From CAYZGU01 sp964478165 (GTDB lineage: Bacteria; Poribacteria; WGA-4E; JAJDTR01), in the NCBI GenBank assembly GCA_964478165.1, contig CAYZGU010000022.1, forward strand, positions 114,252 to 178,251: a stretch of DNA of 64,000 nucleotides. Reading direction: 5' to 3'. The translations under genes and the position numbers were made by a program. Under the pieces are notes generated by a model. That model did no database searches. It had not been told where the DNA came from and saw nothing but the letters and a program-made list of their open reading frames with translations. Below, piece by piece: positions 1 to 9,021 of the stretch (the first letter of the stretch is position 1; every line of letters begins with the position of its first letter).

Positions 1-1
1 A

Positions 2-100
2 CCGCGTCTTAAAGATGGCGCTGACCGGCAACGGGAATTAGTTATTGAGGGTGGACGGGTCGTGCGCCCTGATTTATCCCGCCACGCCCCCTCACGATAA
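2..100 (+). CDS. C-terminal end of an unidentified protein (partial)
   Basis: An open frame enters from the left edge and ends at a TAA at 98-100, giving 32 residues that end RPDLSRHAPSR. It has no stop and ends 53 bases before the next gene, which has its own ribosome binding site, so it is probably the tail of a real gene on the same strand. Too little is visible to name a family. Confidence 0.45.
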   Translation, partial: PRLKDGADRQRELVIEGGRVVRPDLSRHAPSR

Positions 101-153
101 GCACTCGGCCATTCTCGAAGAAGAAGGCGAATACCACTAAGAAGGAGCATCTT

Positions 154-1110
154 ATGTTGAAGAGGAATCATTGGAGACTGTTGAATGGAACTGTCATTTT
201 AATCTTTGTATTCTGTGTTACGCCAATTTGTTTGGCGGGAGTTGACGCCGCGCCATACCTCCGCCTCGGTGCCGGAGCGGCATCCATCGGAGTTGGCGGC
301 GCAGTGACCTCAGTCGTTGATGACGCCACATCCACCGTCTGGAATCCGGCCGGCTTAGCCTCCGTCAAGGCCCCGACGCTCACCCTTTCGACCGTTAAAC
401 AGCCGTTGGACAAAAACGAAAGCTTTCTAGGGTTGGCCACCGGATTTGGAAACACAGGTGCGCTCGGACTCGCGATAATCAATATTACGGTTGAGGATAT
501 AGCCTCTTATGATGACACCGGGACGGCGGGTCAGGCCTTTGAATATCAAACGCGGTCTGTCTCTCTCTCGTATGGCCAGGAGGTCGGCGGCATAAAAGTC
601 GGCGTCGGATTGGGATTTCTAAGCGACAGTTTTTCGATTGGTTCCGGGGAACGGATGAATGGCCTTCGCGGATTGGATCTCGGACTCATGGGGGATTTAA
701 TCTATTCGAAGGGCGAGGAGGTGGCCGTGCCGACCGCGAGCTACGGCGTCGCGCTACGCAATATTGGGGGTTCAATCGCTGATAGTGACGTCCCCGTGCT
801 TATGAACGCCGGACTATCGTTTAGGCTCATTAGGAAACACGCAGCTACGTTCTCAGTCGATCTGGAACACGAATTTGTTGAACTGGAGGAGAACTCCTCG
901 ACCGTGCGATTGGGTGTTGAATATGTCGTCGGCCAAGCGTTCGCCGTCCGTGGTGGGCTCACGGCCACACGTGATCAACAGAGCCTGTTCGTCGGATTTG
1001 GTGTTGACGTTGGCGGCTTAAGGCTTGATTATGCACTGCAAGATGAAGCCTCCAGCCGTATGCGGGATCTTAACAGCCCGCACTACGTGTCGCTGTCTTA
1101 TACCTATTAA
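154..1110 (+). CDS. PorV/PorQ-like outer-membrane beta-barrel protein
   Basis: The 318-residue product starts with a basic N-terminus and a hydrophobic signal peptide (about residues 8-28, cleavage near CLAGVDA). The mature start has the PorV/PorQ/UPF0164 pattern: a LRLGAGAASIGVGGA stretch followed by a WNPAGLA motif, as in FadL-like barrels. The rest alternates short beta strands with Gly/Asp turns and ends in an aromatic strand (SLSYTY), the usual outer-membrane assembly signal. An AAGGAG ribosome binding site lies about 8 bases before the ATG. In Bacteroidota, PorV-type proteins serve type IX secretion; here only membership in the wider barrel family can be claimed. It is followed by a LysM protein on the same strand, so the pair may act together in the envelope. 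Confidence 0.75.
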   Translation: MLKRNHWRLLNGTVILIFVFCVTPICLAGVDAAPYLRLGAGAASIGVGGAVTSVVDDATSTVWNPAGLASVKAPTLTLSTVKQPLDKNESFLGLATGFGNTGALGLAIINITVEDIASYDDTGTAGQAFEYQTRSVSLSYGQEVGGIKVGVGLGFLSDSFSIGSGERMNGLRGLDLGLMGDLIYSKGEEVAVPTASYGVALRNIGGSIADSDVPVLMNAGLSFRLIRKHAATFSVDLEHEFVELEENSSTVRLGVEYVVGQAFAVRGGLTATRDQQSLFVGFGVDVGGLRLDYALQDEASSRMRDLNSPHYVSLSYTY

Positions 1111-1180
1111 GGTGTTGAAACGCTAATTACATTCGACTTTGCGGGCGTAGCCTAATCTGCCGAAGCCAGGAGATTGCATA

Positions 1181-2071
1181 ATGATGCTGACAATGAATAA
1201 GCTGTTCGCCGCACGACGGGCCATCTTGTGTACGACATTCATCTTTACGATCGCCATATGCGGCGTCTCGGCGCGCATTACCCCCAAGGAGGTCCAGGAG
1301 CCTACGAAAGTTTATGAAATCCAGAGCGGCGATACGTTGGGCGGGTTGGCGCAAAAGTTTCGTGCGGATAGTCGGCTGTGGCGCGACTTTGAGAAGTACA
1401 ATGTATTCTCGAATCCGAATGTCATCTTCCCCTATGAGAACCTCCAAGTACCCATCGATTGGGCGCTTCCCGGTGTCGAACGTGCGAATCGCGGTGTCGA
1501 TGTGTCCCAAATTGATGATGCGCCTGTGCTTATAATTCAAGACTCAGTGACGAAAGCCGAGTTTGATGTCCTAGCAGACGCACTGGCCGCCCACAGAATT
1601 GAGACAGAAGCTTCTCTCGCCGCTTTGTGGGGTGCGATTGGAGAGGTGCGTTCGGAGGCCGAGGCATCTAAAAACGATATTTCAGGACTGGTGGATGGAC
1701 ATCGAACGAATCAAGAGGCCCTGTCCCAGGTCCGAGATCTGATAGCAAAAAGTGGCAGAAGAATCGCTCGTATGAGGGGATTATTGGGCGAGATCGATCT
1801 TGAGCTTCTAGACGGTCTTGCCGAGGAAAACCAGAAGGCCATTCTGGACGCCAGCGAAGTTTCAAAACAGTTACGCGGCGACATAAGTGGGTTTTCCGTT
1901 GATCTTGGCGCCATTAAGACGAGCCAGATGGAAATCCAGGGCGAGCTGAATGCACTTAGGAGAGCTGCTCCTCCGGAGAGGCAGTCTCAAACGCGCACCT
2001 TCGCAATCCTCACGGCAGTGCTAGGGGGTGCCACCTGGTTCGCTGTTAACGCAATGGGGGATGAAAACTAG
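1181..2071 (+). CDS. LysM-domain protein with helical stalk and C-terminal hydrophobic segment
   Basis: The 296-residue product has an N-terminal hydrophobic segment (about 7-28), then one LysM peptidoglycan-binding domain at about 42-93, visible as VYEIQSGDTLGGLAQKF and ending in the LQVPIDW strand. Residues 125-270 are Ala/Glu/Leu-rich and look helical, possibly coiled coil. The C-terminus carries another hydrophobic segment (about 276-292). The architecture suggests a periplasmic spacer bound to the wall and membrane. GGAG sits about 8 bases upstream of the tandem ATGATG start. It is 70 bases downstream of the PorV-like gene and is plausibly cotranscribed with it. Its specific role is unknown. 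Confidence 0.7.
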   Translation: MMLTMNKLFAARRAILCTTFIFTIAICGVSARITPKEVQEPTKVYEIQSGDTLGGLAQKFRADSRLWRDFEKYNVFSNPNVIFPYENLQVPIDWALPGVERANRGVDVSQIDDAPVLIIQDSVTKAEFDVLADALAAHRIETEASLAALWGAIGEVRSEAEASKNDISGLVDGHRTNQEALSQVRDLIAKSGRRIARMRGLLGEIDLELLDGLAEENQKAILDASEVSKQLRGDISGFSVDLGAIKTSQMEIQGELNALRRAAPPERQSQTRTFAILTAVLGGATWFAVNAMGDEN

Positions 2072-2133
2072 TCGCATAAAAGGGCGCGGGCGGCACGCTT
2101 CACTGTCGACCTCCATGAGGAAGCCGTGAAGTG

Positions 2134-2163
2134 CTTAGTTGCCTGAATCTTAGTTGCCTGAAT
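2134..2163. repeat. Perfect 15-bp tandem duplication
   Basis: The unit CTTAGTTGCCTGAAT occurs twice back to back (2134-2148 and 2149-2163) in the gap between the LysM gene and the AccA-like gene. It looks like a local replication-slippage duplication; no regulatory meaning is evident. Confidence 0.9.
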
Positions 2164-2243
2164 AAGGGGCAACCCTAAGTTCACTGAATGCATGCGCCCG
2201 CTGTATGCTTAAAGGCGTACTAGTTGTGTTCAAAGGCAGGGAA

Positions 2244-2969
2244 ATGCGTGAAAGCATGGCCTTGCCTTTTTTCTTGCCTCAATACACGCAGGCAAATCCA
2301 CGGAGGTTGTACGCGCAAGCGTGCAGTTTAAGATTGGCGAGGCAGACCACACAACTCCTTGATGTCATGGACCGGTTTATAGAGCTATCTGGCGATCGGG
2401 CCGGCGGAATTGGCGATTCGCTAATAAGCGGCCTCGCATGGGTTCGCGACCAAAAGATTGTGTTTGTCGGTGATAATGCTGAGAACGGCCAGTACGGCTG
2501 TGAAAGTTGGCGTCGTTTCTTCCGGATGGTATCTTTTGCTGAGCACCTGGGACGTCCCCTGGTGTTGTGCGATGTGCCTTTGGTTAGCGATGGGAACGAA
2601 GCCCTTACCGAGCTAGCGTCGATCAGTCATGGAAGGCGCCGCAGTGCTGAGAAGCTTTTAAACAGTCGGTGCGCGATTCTGGGAATTTTCGATGAAGGCG
2701 TGTGTGGGACACTTGAGCGAGATTTGGGCGCCTTCCTGGATGCCGGGTTGATGGTTGCTGCTACCAAGACCGGGCACGATAGCGTTTTGCAGGGTGCGCT
2801 GTGGCGCGAGAGTGCTGGACAAGTGTCCGATTCTGACACCGTTACCGCTATGTGCGACCTGTTGGACATAATCCAGGACAAGACAGTGGCAGTCTTGCGC
2901 GCAGAGAGACTCACTCGATTGCGTGCAGCCCTGCGAGATGTTGGTGGCCTTGGCGAGCCGCGATCCTAG
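2244..2969 (+). CDS. Degenerate acetyl-CoA carboxylase carboxyltransferase alpha (AccA)-like protein
   Basis: The product (241 residues from the ATG at 2244, which has AAAGG seven bases upstream; an ATG at 2205 lacks a site) follows the AccA pattern at low identity. A RFIELSGDRAGG stretch matches the family FxELHGDRA, a SWRRFFRMVSFAEHLGRPLV stretch matches the GYRKALRLMxLAEKFxLPV helix, and the C-terminal part matches the segment ending LxLTAxDLL. The family oxyanion motif GEGGSGGA is replaced by DEGVCGTL, so carboxyltransferase activity is doubtful. It is shorter than typical AccA (about 320), and no accD is nearby. The next gene makes phospholipid head groups, so a link to lipid synthesis is possible. 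It could be a pseudoenzyme or a regulatory subunit; homology is moderately sure, function unknown. Confidence 0.6.
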   Translation: MRESMALPFFLPQYTQANPRRLYAQACSLRLARQTTQLLDVMDRFIELSGDRAGGIGDSLISGLAWVRDQKIVFVGDNAENGQYGCESWRRFFRMVSFAEHLGRPLVLCDVPLVSDGNEALTELASISHGRRRSAEKLLNSRCAILGIFDEGVCGTLERDLGAFLDAGLMVAATKTGHDSVLQGALWRESAGQVSDSDTVTAMCDLLDIIQDKTVAVLRAERLTRLRAALRDVGGLGEPRS

Positions 2970-3018
2970 TAGAGGTTCCTGCGGCAAGGCGCGTGGCCCT
3001 TAAAGAGGAACGTGCGAC

Positions 3019-3705
3019 ATGTTTGAAGGCAAGTTGAGATGCCGAACTAAAACCATCCTGGCGCCGATTGTTACCGGAATTGCGGCGGTGGGAATTACGG
3101 CAAATATGCTAACGCTGTTCGGTCTTGTGGTCAATGTCATTGCCGGAAGCGCTTTGGCGACAGGCTGCTCGGCGATCGCTGGAGTCCTCATTTTATTCGG
3201 CGGAAGCTTTGACATGATAGATGGCGCAGTAGCCCGCGCGAGCACAAAGAAGAACTCGTCCGGGGCGTTATTGGATTCTGTCATCGATCGCTACTCCGAA
3301 TCCGTCGTGTTTCTTGGCGCGTTGATATATTTCTTTCAGCGGGATAATCTGTTGGGAATAGTGTTGGTTTTCACGTCGGCGATCGGTTCGATACTAGTCA
3401 GCTATGTCCGTGCGCGCGCGGAAGGACTGGACATTCAGTGCAAGGTCGGACTAATGCAGCGTCCCGAGCGGATTATTCTTCTGGCAGTCGGAGCCTTAGC
3501 GCAGGGCTTGGTTAGTAGATATTCGTCTTGGGGGTCGAACGGGGTAATTCTCATGGGAGTGTTTGCCGTGCTCGCTATCACTTCGCACGTAACGGCTGTG
3601 CATCGGTTGGCGTTCGGCTTTTCTGAGTTGAAGAATCGTCGATTTCAAGAGTGTGGCAAAGAGGGAAGCATCCAGAATGTTTCGGAAGGCTCAAAGGTTC
3701 CATAA
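3019..3705 (+). CDS. CDP-alcohol phosphatidyltransferase family membrane enzyme
   Basis: The 228-residue integral membrane protein carries the complete family signature DxxDGxxARx8GxxxDxxxD: D65, D68, G69, A72, R73, G82, D86, D90. The later SYVRARAEGL and GLMQRPERI motifs are those of phosphatidylglycerophosphate and phosphatidylinositol-phosphate synthase-type enzymes. It transfers a phosphatidyl group from CDP-diacylglycerol to a polar alcohol in the inner membrane; the exact acceptor cannot be read. GAGG precedes the ATG. Its last 15 bases overlap the end of the convergent DUF5916 gene. The AccA-like gene lies 49 bases upstream on the same strand. Confidence 0.85.
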   Translation: MFEGKLRCRTKTILAPIVTGIAAVGITANMLTLFGLVVNVIAGSALATGCSAIAGVLILFGGSFDMIDGAVARASTKKNSSGALLDSVIDRYSESVVFLGALIYFFQRDNLLGIVLVFTSAIGSILVSYVRARAEGLDIQCKVGLMQRPERIILLAVGALAQGLVSRYSSWGSNGVILMGVFAVLAITSHVTAVHRLAFGFSELKNRRFQECGKEGSIQNVSEGSKVP

Positions 3706-5928
3706 GTAATTGATTTTGCACATGAGTAACCGGGTTCCCGAAGCTGGGTGATCCTCGCTGCGATGCCAGTCTTCATTGTATGCGACGAAGAGGCTGCTCT
3801 TGGGGCTGTATTCCCAGCCAAGAAGCAAGTTAACTAGATAATCCTCTTCAATGAGAATCTCTTTGAATGCGGTCCGTTGGCGTCCCGCCTGCGCAAAGCA
3901 GCGCACAAAGGTGTCCCTTGTAAATAGGTAGGTGATACGGAGTGACGTCGCGAGGAAACGTCCGTTTACGACTTGGCCTGAATCAAGGCTGAGAGCATAA
4001 TCTCCGAGGAAGTCGATTGAAACATTGCTCAGAGGCCTGACGGTCGAGGCCAGTGAAAGTTGGCGTTGCTTATCCACCTCGAGGCGCACGAAATTGTAAA
4101 AATCACTCGCTCTATATTTAATTCGGGCCGCAATCGGCTTGGCCCGGTTCGTATGGAGGCGAAGTTCAAAATGATTGGCGTCGAAGACATCTGTGAGTTC
4201 TATCTCCCGGCTTCGTCGGTAAATCATTCGCATATGGCTTAGGATCGAGCTGGTGAATTCCAGCCCAGCATTAATGCTCGCCTTCCAGCCGAAGAGATTG
4301 GTCTCAAATTCTGACGAGCGTGTGTGAGCTGGGTTTAGTACTTCCCAGTTGAGGAAGTAAGCATCCGTGAATAGGCTGTGAGAAAGCTCTCCGCCCAAAC
4401 CGATAAACGGTTGCCAGTTCAGTCCCTGAAAGTAGTACCTTGCCTTAGCATTAGCGCGTTGCCAACCTCGATGCTCTTCTTTGCGTAAAAATCCCGTCTC
4501 ATTGATTTCGAACTCAGGCTCTATTCGTTCTAACAGCGTTCTAAGATGCCATTGATAGTTTCGCTCCTCAAATTCGATGCGGAAAGCATCCCGATCTATT
4601 CGCCCAATGGGTTGAAAGCTTTTGGCATATTGGGCTGATATGTGGCTCGTTTTGCCTAGTGCGAGATGGATATCCATACCGGACTGGCGGTTGTAATTGT
4701 CGCCTTGCTCCTTATTTACGAATAGGTAGCCAATGCTTGAGCGGTTGAAGATGTCCCGTTTTATGCGGATAGCGGAATACCAAGCTTCCGATGTGAGCCC
4801 CAACTTGGATTCTATTTGGAAGGGGTTAAATCTGCCTGTCTGAACGCCGAGAAGGCCCATCGAGTATTTCCCAGATTTGCCGGTCGTTTTGCCGCCCCAA
4901 AGAATCGGGGCCAAGCTTCCTACACGTCTGCTGAAAAAGAGGTCTAATGGCGTTTCAAAGAAACTGTTGCCTTCGACGAAAAAAGGGCGCTTCTCCGGGA
5001 AACGCGTCCGAAACCGAGTTAGGTTAATCTTTAATTGATCTGCCTCCACGTGGGCGAAATCTGGATTGAGGGTAAGATGTGTTTTTAGCCATCCCGTGGG
5101 AGTGTACTGCAGATTAAGACCCGTTCTTAACCGGTCTCTGATTGATATTTTATCAATCTGCGACCAAGCACCTAGTAGGTATGAAGAGATTTCAAACGGC
5201 TTAGCAGCTTCTATGTTCGCGAATCCTACTAGATGTCCAAGGTCAGACATTCGTGTTCGTGCACCAGCTTGACTCATCTGACGCCAGATGGTTACCTCAT
5301 TCTTGCGCCGATTCAGTCGCTCGATGTCAAAGCCCCAAACTGTATTGTGATTTGTCGGAAAACGGAAATTTCTGAAAGGAATCTTGAACTCTGCGGTCCA
5401 ACCCAAATCGTCAATCTGTGTTTCAGCCCACCAGATACCACGCCAATCTCCATCTATTTGCGTGTCGTCGTAGCGGTAATTATCTTGTTGAATCCCAGCA
5501 GGGGTTGTGGCGAATTTATACCCTGTTCGATGATCGTGCTGTGGGTCAACGAAGAATGAAATTACGTCGGAATCGTGTCCGCGGCCACGACGTGTGAGAC
5601 GACTGACAAGTTTTTCCGGATTAGCATCGTAGCAACGGAACGCAAGATAGAGATGGTTGGCGTCATACGTAATATAGACTTCCGTATCGTCTGTTGCCGG
5701 ATTTCCGCGGCTTGGTCTAATTTGAATAAAACCACTTATAGGTTTTACGTTCTCCCAGGCGGAATCGTCTAATTGTCCGTCGATCTTGGGCGCAGCGATG
5801 CGTGTTAGCCGGTAAGCTTCGCCAACATGGGATCCTAATCCCGCAGTGTGCCCGAGTGCAGCATAGTTGCGAGAAAGAGAGAGTAGAAGCGGAAATAGAA
5901 TCAGTGTTCGTCTGAAGTTTAACCACAT
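3691..5928 (-). CDS. DUF5916 / CBM9-like domain outer-membrane protein
   Basis: The 745-residue product has a signal peptide, then a carbohydrate-binding family 9-like domain at about 38-230. Its marks are IDGQLDDSAWENV, an ITYDANHLYLAFRCYD strand pair, and WTAEFKIPFRNFRF. The remaining 500 residues are aromatic-rich beta strands typical of the DUF5916 barrel, with a RFPEKRPFFVEGNSFF motif at about 310-325. This family is widespread in Bacteroidota and related phyla and is thought to sit in the outer membrane; its substrate is unknown. The gene is monocistronic, convergent with the CDP-alcohol transferase (15-base overlap), and has no clear Shine-Dalgarno sequence. Confidence 0.8.
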   Translation of the reverse strand: MWLNFRRTLILFPLLLSLSRNYAALGHTAGLGSHVGEAYRLTRIAAPKIDGQLDDSAWENVKPISGFIQIRPSRGNPATDDTEVYITYDANHLYLAFRCYDANPEKLVSRLTRRGRGHDSDVISFFVDPQHDHRTGYKFATTPAGIQQDNYRYDDTQIDGDWRGIWWAETQIDDLGWTAEFKIPFRNFRFPTNHNTVWGFDIERLNRRKNEVTIWRQMSQAGARTRMSDLGHLVGFANIEAAKPFEISSYLLGAWSQIDKISIRDRLRTGLNLQYTPTGWLKTHLTLNPDFAHVEADQLKINLTRFRTRFPEKRPFFVEGNSFFETPLDLFFSRRVGSLAPILWGGKTTGKSGKYSMGLLGVQTGRFNPFQIESKLGLTSEAWYSAIRIKRDIFNRSSIGYLFVNKEQGDNYNRQSGMDIHLALGKTSHISAQYAKSFQPIGRIDRDAFRIEFEERNYQWHLRTLLERIEPEFEINETGFLRKEEHRGWQRANAKARYYFQGLNWQPFIGLGGELSHSLFTDAYFLNWEVLNPAHTRSSEFETNLFGWKASINAGLEFTSSILSHMRMIYRRSREIELTDVFDANHFELRLHTNRAKPIAARIKYRASDFYNFVRLEVDKQRQLSLASTVRPLSNVSIDFLGDYALSLDSGQVVNGRFLATSLRITYLFTRDTFVRCFAQAGRQRTAFKEILIEEDYLVNLLLGWEYSPKSSLFVAYNEDWHRSEDHPASGTRLLMCKINYLWNL

Positions 5929-6025
5929 AGCGTCTGGGTATATTCGGAGTGAGAGGTGGGCAGGGGACGAGGGCCTATTCTAAAATGTCATCCGCAAGCA
6001 GGCTGTGTCTGAGACTTTTATCCCG

Positions 6026-6940
6026 TTAGCAGTCCTGCATTAGTTTTAGCACGACCGCTTTCATACTGTGCAGCCTGTTTTCCGCTTGTTCAAACATTAT
6101 GGACCTGGAATCATGCATGAGGTCATCGGAGATTTCGTAACCGCGATGCGCTGGGAGACAGTGCATGATTAGGACATCTTGTCCTCGCAGGAGCGACTCA
6201 TTTAACTGATATGGCTTCATCAATTCAATGCGGCGTTGGTTTTCGTTTTCAAATTCCGGATCGTCAAAAAATTCCATGTCCACCCACGTATCAGTATATA
6301 CGACGTCACTTTCAGCAATCACGTCCCCAATCTGGTCCGTATATCTGCAAAATCCTGCGCGATGAGCTTCTTCAAAGAGGTTCACATCCTTGGCCGGCGC
6401 ATGTTTCTCGGGTGTCACAACTGTGATTTCCATTCCTACTTTCATTCCGGCTGCGATTAGGGAGTTACAGACATTATTATGTACGCCGACATATGCTAGT
6501 TTCACTCCCTCGACTTTCCCCAGCTTTTGATGTATAGTCATTAGATCGGCCAATGCTTGTGTTGGGTGAAAACGGTCGCAACACCCATTGATAATTGGTA
6601 CGGATGCAACATCTGTGGCGCGAACGACGTCAGTGTTCTTTAACAGTCGTACCAAAATTAGGTCAACGTAAGACGATAGGACCCGTATTTCGTCCTGAAA
6701 GTCGGCCAGCGCGAAGTTTGTTACGCGCCAGTCAAGGAAGAATGCGTGCCCGCCCAATTGCGTCATCCCCACTTCTCCTGCACAGCGGGTGCGCGTGGAG
6801 GTCTTCTGAAAAAGAAGAGCGAGGCTGCGTCCTGCCATTGCATTTGCGAAGCTATCGCGGTGCTGTTTGATTTCGATTCCTCTTTCAACGACCTCAATTA
6901 TGTCCGCTTTCGACCAGTGTTTGAGTGAAATCAAGTTCAT
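6026..6940 (-). CDS. Ornithine carbamoyltransferase-like enzyme with altered substrate loop
   Basis: The 304-residue protein has the carbamoyl-phosphate site STRTR (48-52), the HPTQALAD motif (125-132) and the HCLPAHR motif (260-266) of ornithine carbamoyltransferase, and its length is normal. In true OTCases the ornithine loop reads DxxxSMG. Here residues 217-223 read DTWVDME, so the Ser and Gly are replaced by Asp and Glu. The fold and carbamoyl-transfer chemistry are therefore well supported, but the amino acceptor may not be ornithine (a modified ornithine, another amine or an amino acid are alternatives). No other arg genes are in the window. It stands alone on the minus strand with a 1.2-kb gap upstream. 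Confidence 0.75.
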   Translation of the reverse strand: MNLISLKHWSKADIIEVVERGIEIKQHRDSFANAMAGRSLALLFQKTSTRTRCAGEVGMTQLGGHAFFLDWRVTNFALADFQDEIRVLSSYVDLILVRLLKNTDVVRATDVASVPIINGCCDRFHPTQALADLMTIHQKLGKVEGVKLAYVGVHNNVCNSLIAAGMKVGMEITVVTPEKHAPAKDVNLFEEAHRAGFCRYTDQIGDVIAESDVVYTDTWVDMEFFDDPEFENENQRRIELMKPYQLNESLLRGQDVLIMHCLPAHRGYEISDDLMHDSRSIMFEQAENRLHSMKAVVLKLMQDC

Positions 6941-8204
6941 GAGTTTTCTCCCGAGGTAACACAGAGTACACGCAACGAGGCCAGGCCATGAAGCGATAAC
7001 AGAGTTTCGAGTTCAGTAGTAATGCCGCGAATAAAGTATTTGTGTGCTTTCGATTTCGTTCTATGTGTCATCAGCTGTAGCACTGTTAGATGTTTTGGTT
7101 CCCAAAACAGATCAATGCCGGCGAGCAAAACGCAAGATCGCTGCCAACATTGGTTTCAGAACTTGGGTCTAGAGGTCCTTCAGGCTTATGAAATAATGTT
7201 AAATCTGGCACTGTTTATAGCATATGCGGCCACGTTTGGTCAACCCTTTTCTTCATTAGAACAGAGAAAGTCTAGTTTGATTTGTCAGCAGAGAACAGAA
7301 AGGGTGTTTAGATTCGTTTTTGCGTCACCCTAAGTGATTCTGAACTGACTTTTGGATGTCGAAAGTGGGACCCAGTTCTCGATCGTTCAACAGATGTGGA
7401 GTGATGTGTTCCATCGGGGGGAGTTCCGCGCCTACGGTGTTTACGGTTTCTGGAATGGCCCTCAGAAAGAGCGACGTCCAACAATCAATGACAAGACATT
7501 TGAACTTGCAAATGAGTTTCTGTTCTCTTAAACCGTTCTTGAGTATCCGGCTATGGGAGAAAAACAGGCGGGAAGTTGAACTGACTCCACTCGTCTACTT
7601 GGGTGAAGGCTTGAGATTGATAGCCTCTTTACCTCTTCGGAGCGGAGATAATACTACAGGGTCGAATTTGCTGACATACTGTGCCGTTTCAACCGATCCG
7701 TGTTTTGATTTTGGATGAGATGACAAAAGTTGGTTTCAAGGTGAGATGATTTCCCTGGTCCTTATAAGATTGCACGCTGTTCCTGGGCGTGAAGTTGATT
7801 CAAGCATCTTAAGCATTCGAGAAAGGTGTTCCAATACGATATACATTTCGAGCATTCTTATAACATCGAACTTTAATTCAGTGCATTGAGTAAATCTTTC
7901 GACTGACTTGATTGTACTGATTAGTAAAACAGCCTAGATGGTAATCACGGCTCTATTAACCAGAATGTGCGGTATATGCTCCTCCCGAATCTGTGATGGG
8001 ATAATGTTGCAACATTCGATTCAATTGTCGAAATCTGCGTAACTGTGAAGAGTCTTCTTCTCTTGAAGCTTTTTTACACGCCGTCCCAGTAATGTCGCTT
8101 GTTGGGCTTTGCGCGTAGGCATTCCTTACTGGTAAATGAATAGATTTGCAACGAGGGGCCTCTCCGCTAACTGGACATGAGTGCCCGATTTCTCACAATC
8201 TGAT
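6941..8204. other. Long gap (1.26 kb), no intact gene
   Basis: No convincing gene is present. A plus-strand open stretch at 7349-7531 (61 codons, no good start) reads protein-like around WSDVFHRGEFRAYGVYGFW. A second frame at about 7570-7718 could be its continuation after a frameshift. I do not recognise the family. The gap may hold a decayed gene, like others in this window. Confidence 0.5.
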
Positions 8205-9011
8205 TTAACCGCTCCGTTTCAAACGTCCAACGCGTTTTGCGTATTGCTCGCTAAGGTGGAAGATCCAAAATCCGAGAGGGATGGTAATGATACCGATAAT
8301 CAATAGGAGAATTAGATTTTTTGCTTGGCTGGCGATGGAAGCATTGAAGAGCATTGCCGCGCGGATGGATTTGAGCGTATATGTTGCCGGCGAGATTCTT
8401 GACAATGGTTGTAGCCATGTTGGGAGCACCTCAGTTTCGTAGTAGATGCCTGAGACCAATAAGATAATAGACTGGATGATGCCAGTTGCGGATTGTCCTT
8501 TTTCTGGAGAGAGAAGAGGAAAGATTGCTGCCATTAAACCGATTCCGATGAAGGACAGGCTCGAAATGACAACTGTCACTCCCATTGTCATCCAATTCGC
8601 GTCACCCAGAGTGATATGCTCCCTAAAGAAAAGCGGCATAATTGCCAAGACAATTCCTGTTCTCAACAGACCATATAGGATTGCGAACAGGCATGAGCCT
8701 ACCAGGTGGGTAATACGATAGATGGGAGCCATAAAGGTATACTCGATGGTGCCCTCCCACCTTTCCCACGCAATTGCGTCACTTACTTCGCGCATCATTA
8801 TTGATAGGAATCCCCAGATTAGTGCGCCGATTACCAGGTACAGGACATCTTTAGGAGAACCGCGTCCTACCATTATCAGGCCGATGCTCAATGCGTTGAC
8901 CACAGAATAAGTAAAGAAAAGAATTTCCCAGCTGAGACAGCGTTTGAGAAGGTTAAAATTTCTTTCTATGAAAGCATAGGAAACTAGGGTTTCGCGTTTT
9001 AGACTGAACAT
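8205..9011 (-). CDS. ABC-2 type transporter permease
   Basis: The 268-residue protein has six predicted hydrophobic segments (roughly 30-50, 60-75, 105-130, 143-165, 175-195 and 230-255), the ABC-2 permease layout. A polar SDAIAWERWEGTIEYTF segment after the second helix is typical of the family. It would form the membrane channel for the ATPase encoded 10 bases upstream, and the two genes surely form one operon. The substrate is not evident; such small ABC-2 exporters move drugs, lipids or polysaccharides. Confidence 0.82.
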   Translation of the reverse strand: MFSLKRETLVSYAFIERNFNLLKRCLSWEILFFTYSVVNALSIGLIMVGRGSPKDVLYLVIGALIWGFLSIMMREVSDAIAWERWEGTIEYTFMAPIYRITHLVGSCLFAILYGLLRTGIVLAIMPLFFREHITLGDANWMTMGVTVVISSLSFIGIGLMAAIFPLLSPEKGQSATGIIQSIILLVSGIYYETEVLPTWLQPLSRISPATYTLKSIRAAMLFNASIASQAKNLILLLIIGIITIPLGFWIFHLSEQYAKRVGRLKRSG

Positions 9012-9021
9012 ACTCTACTCG

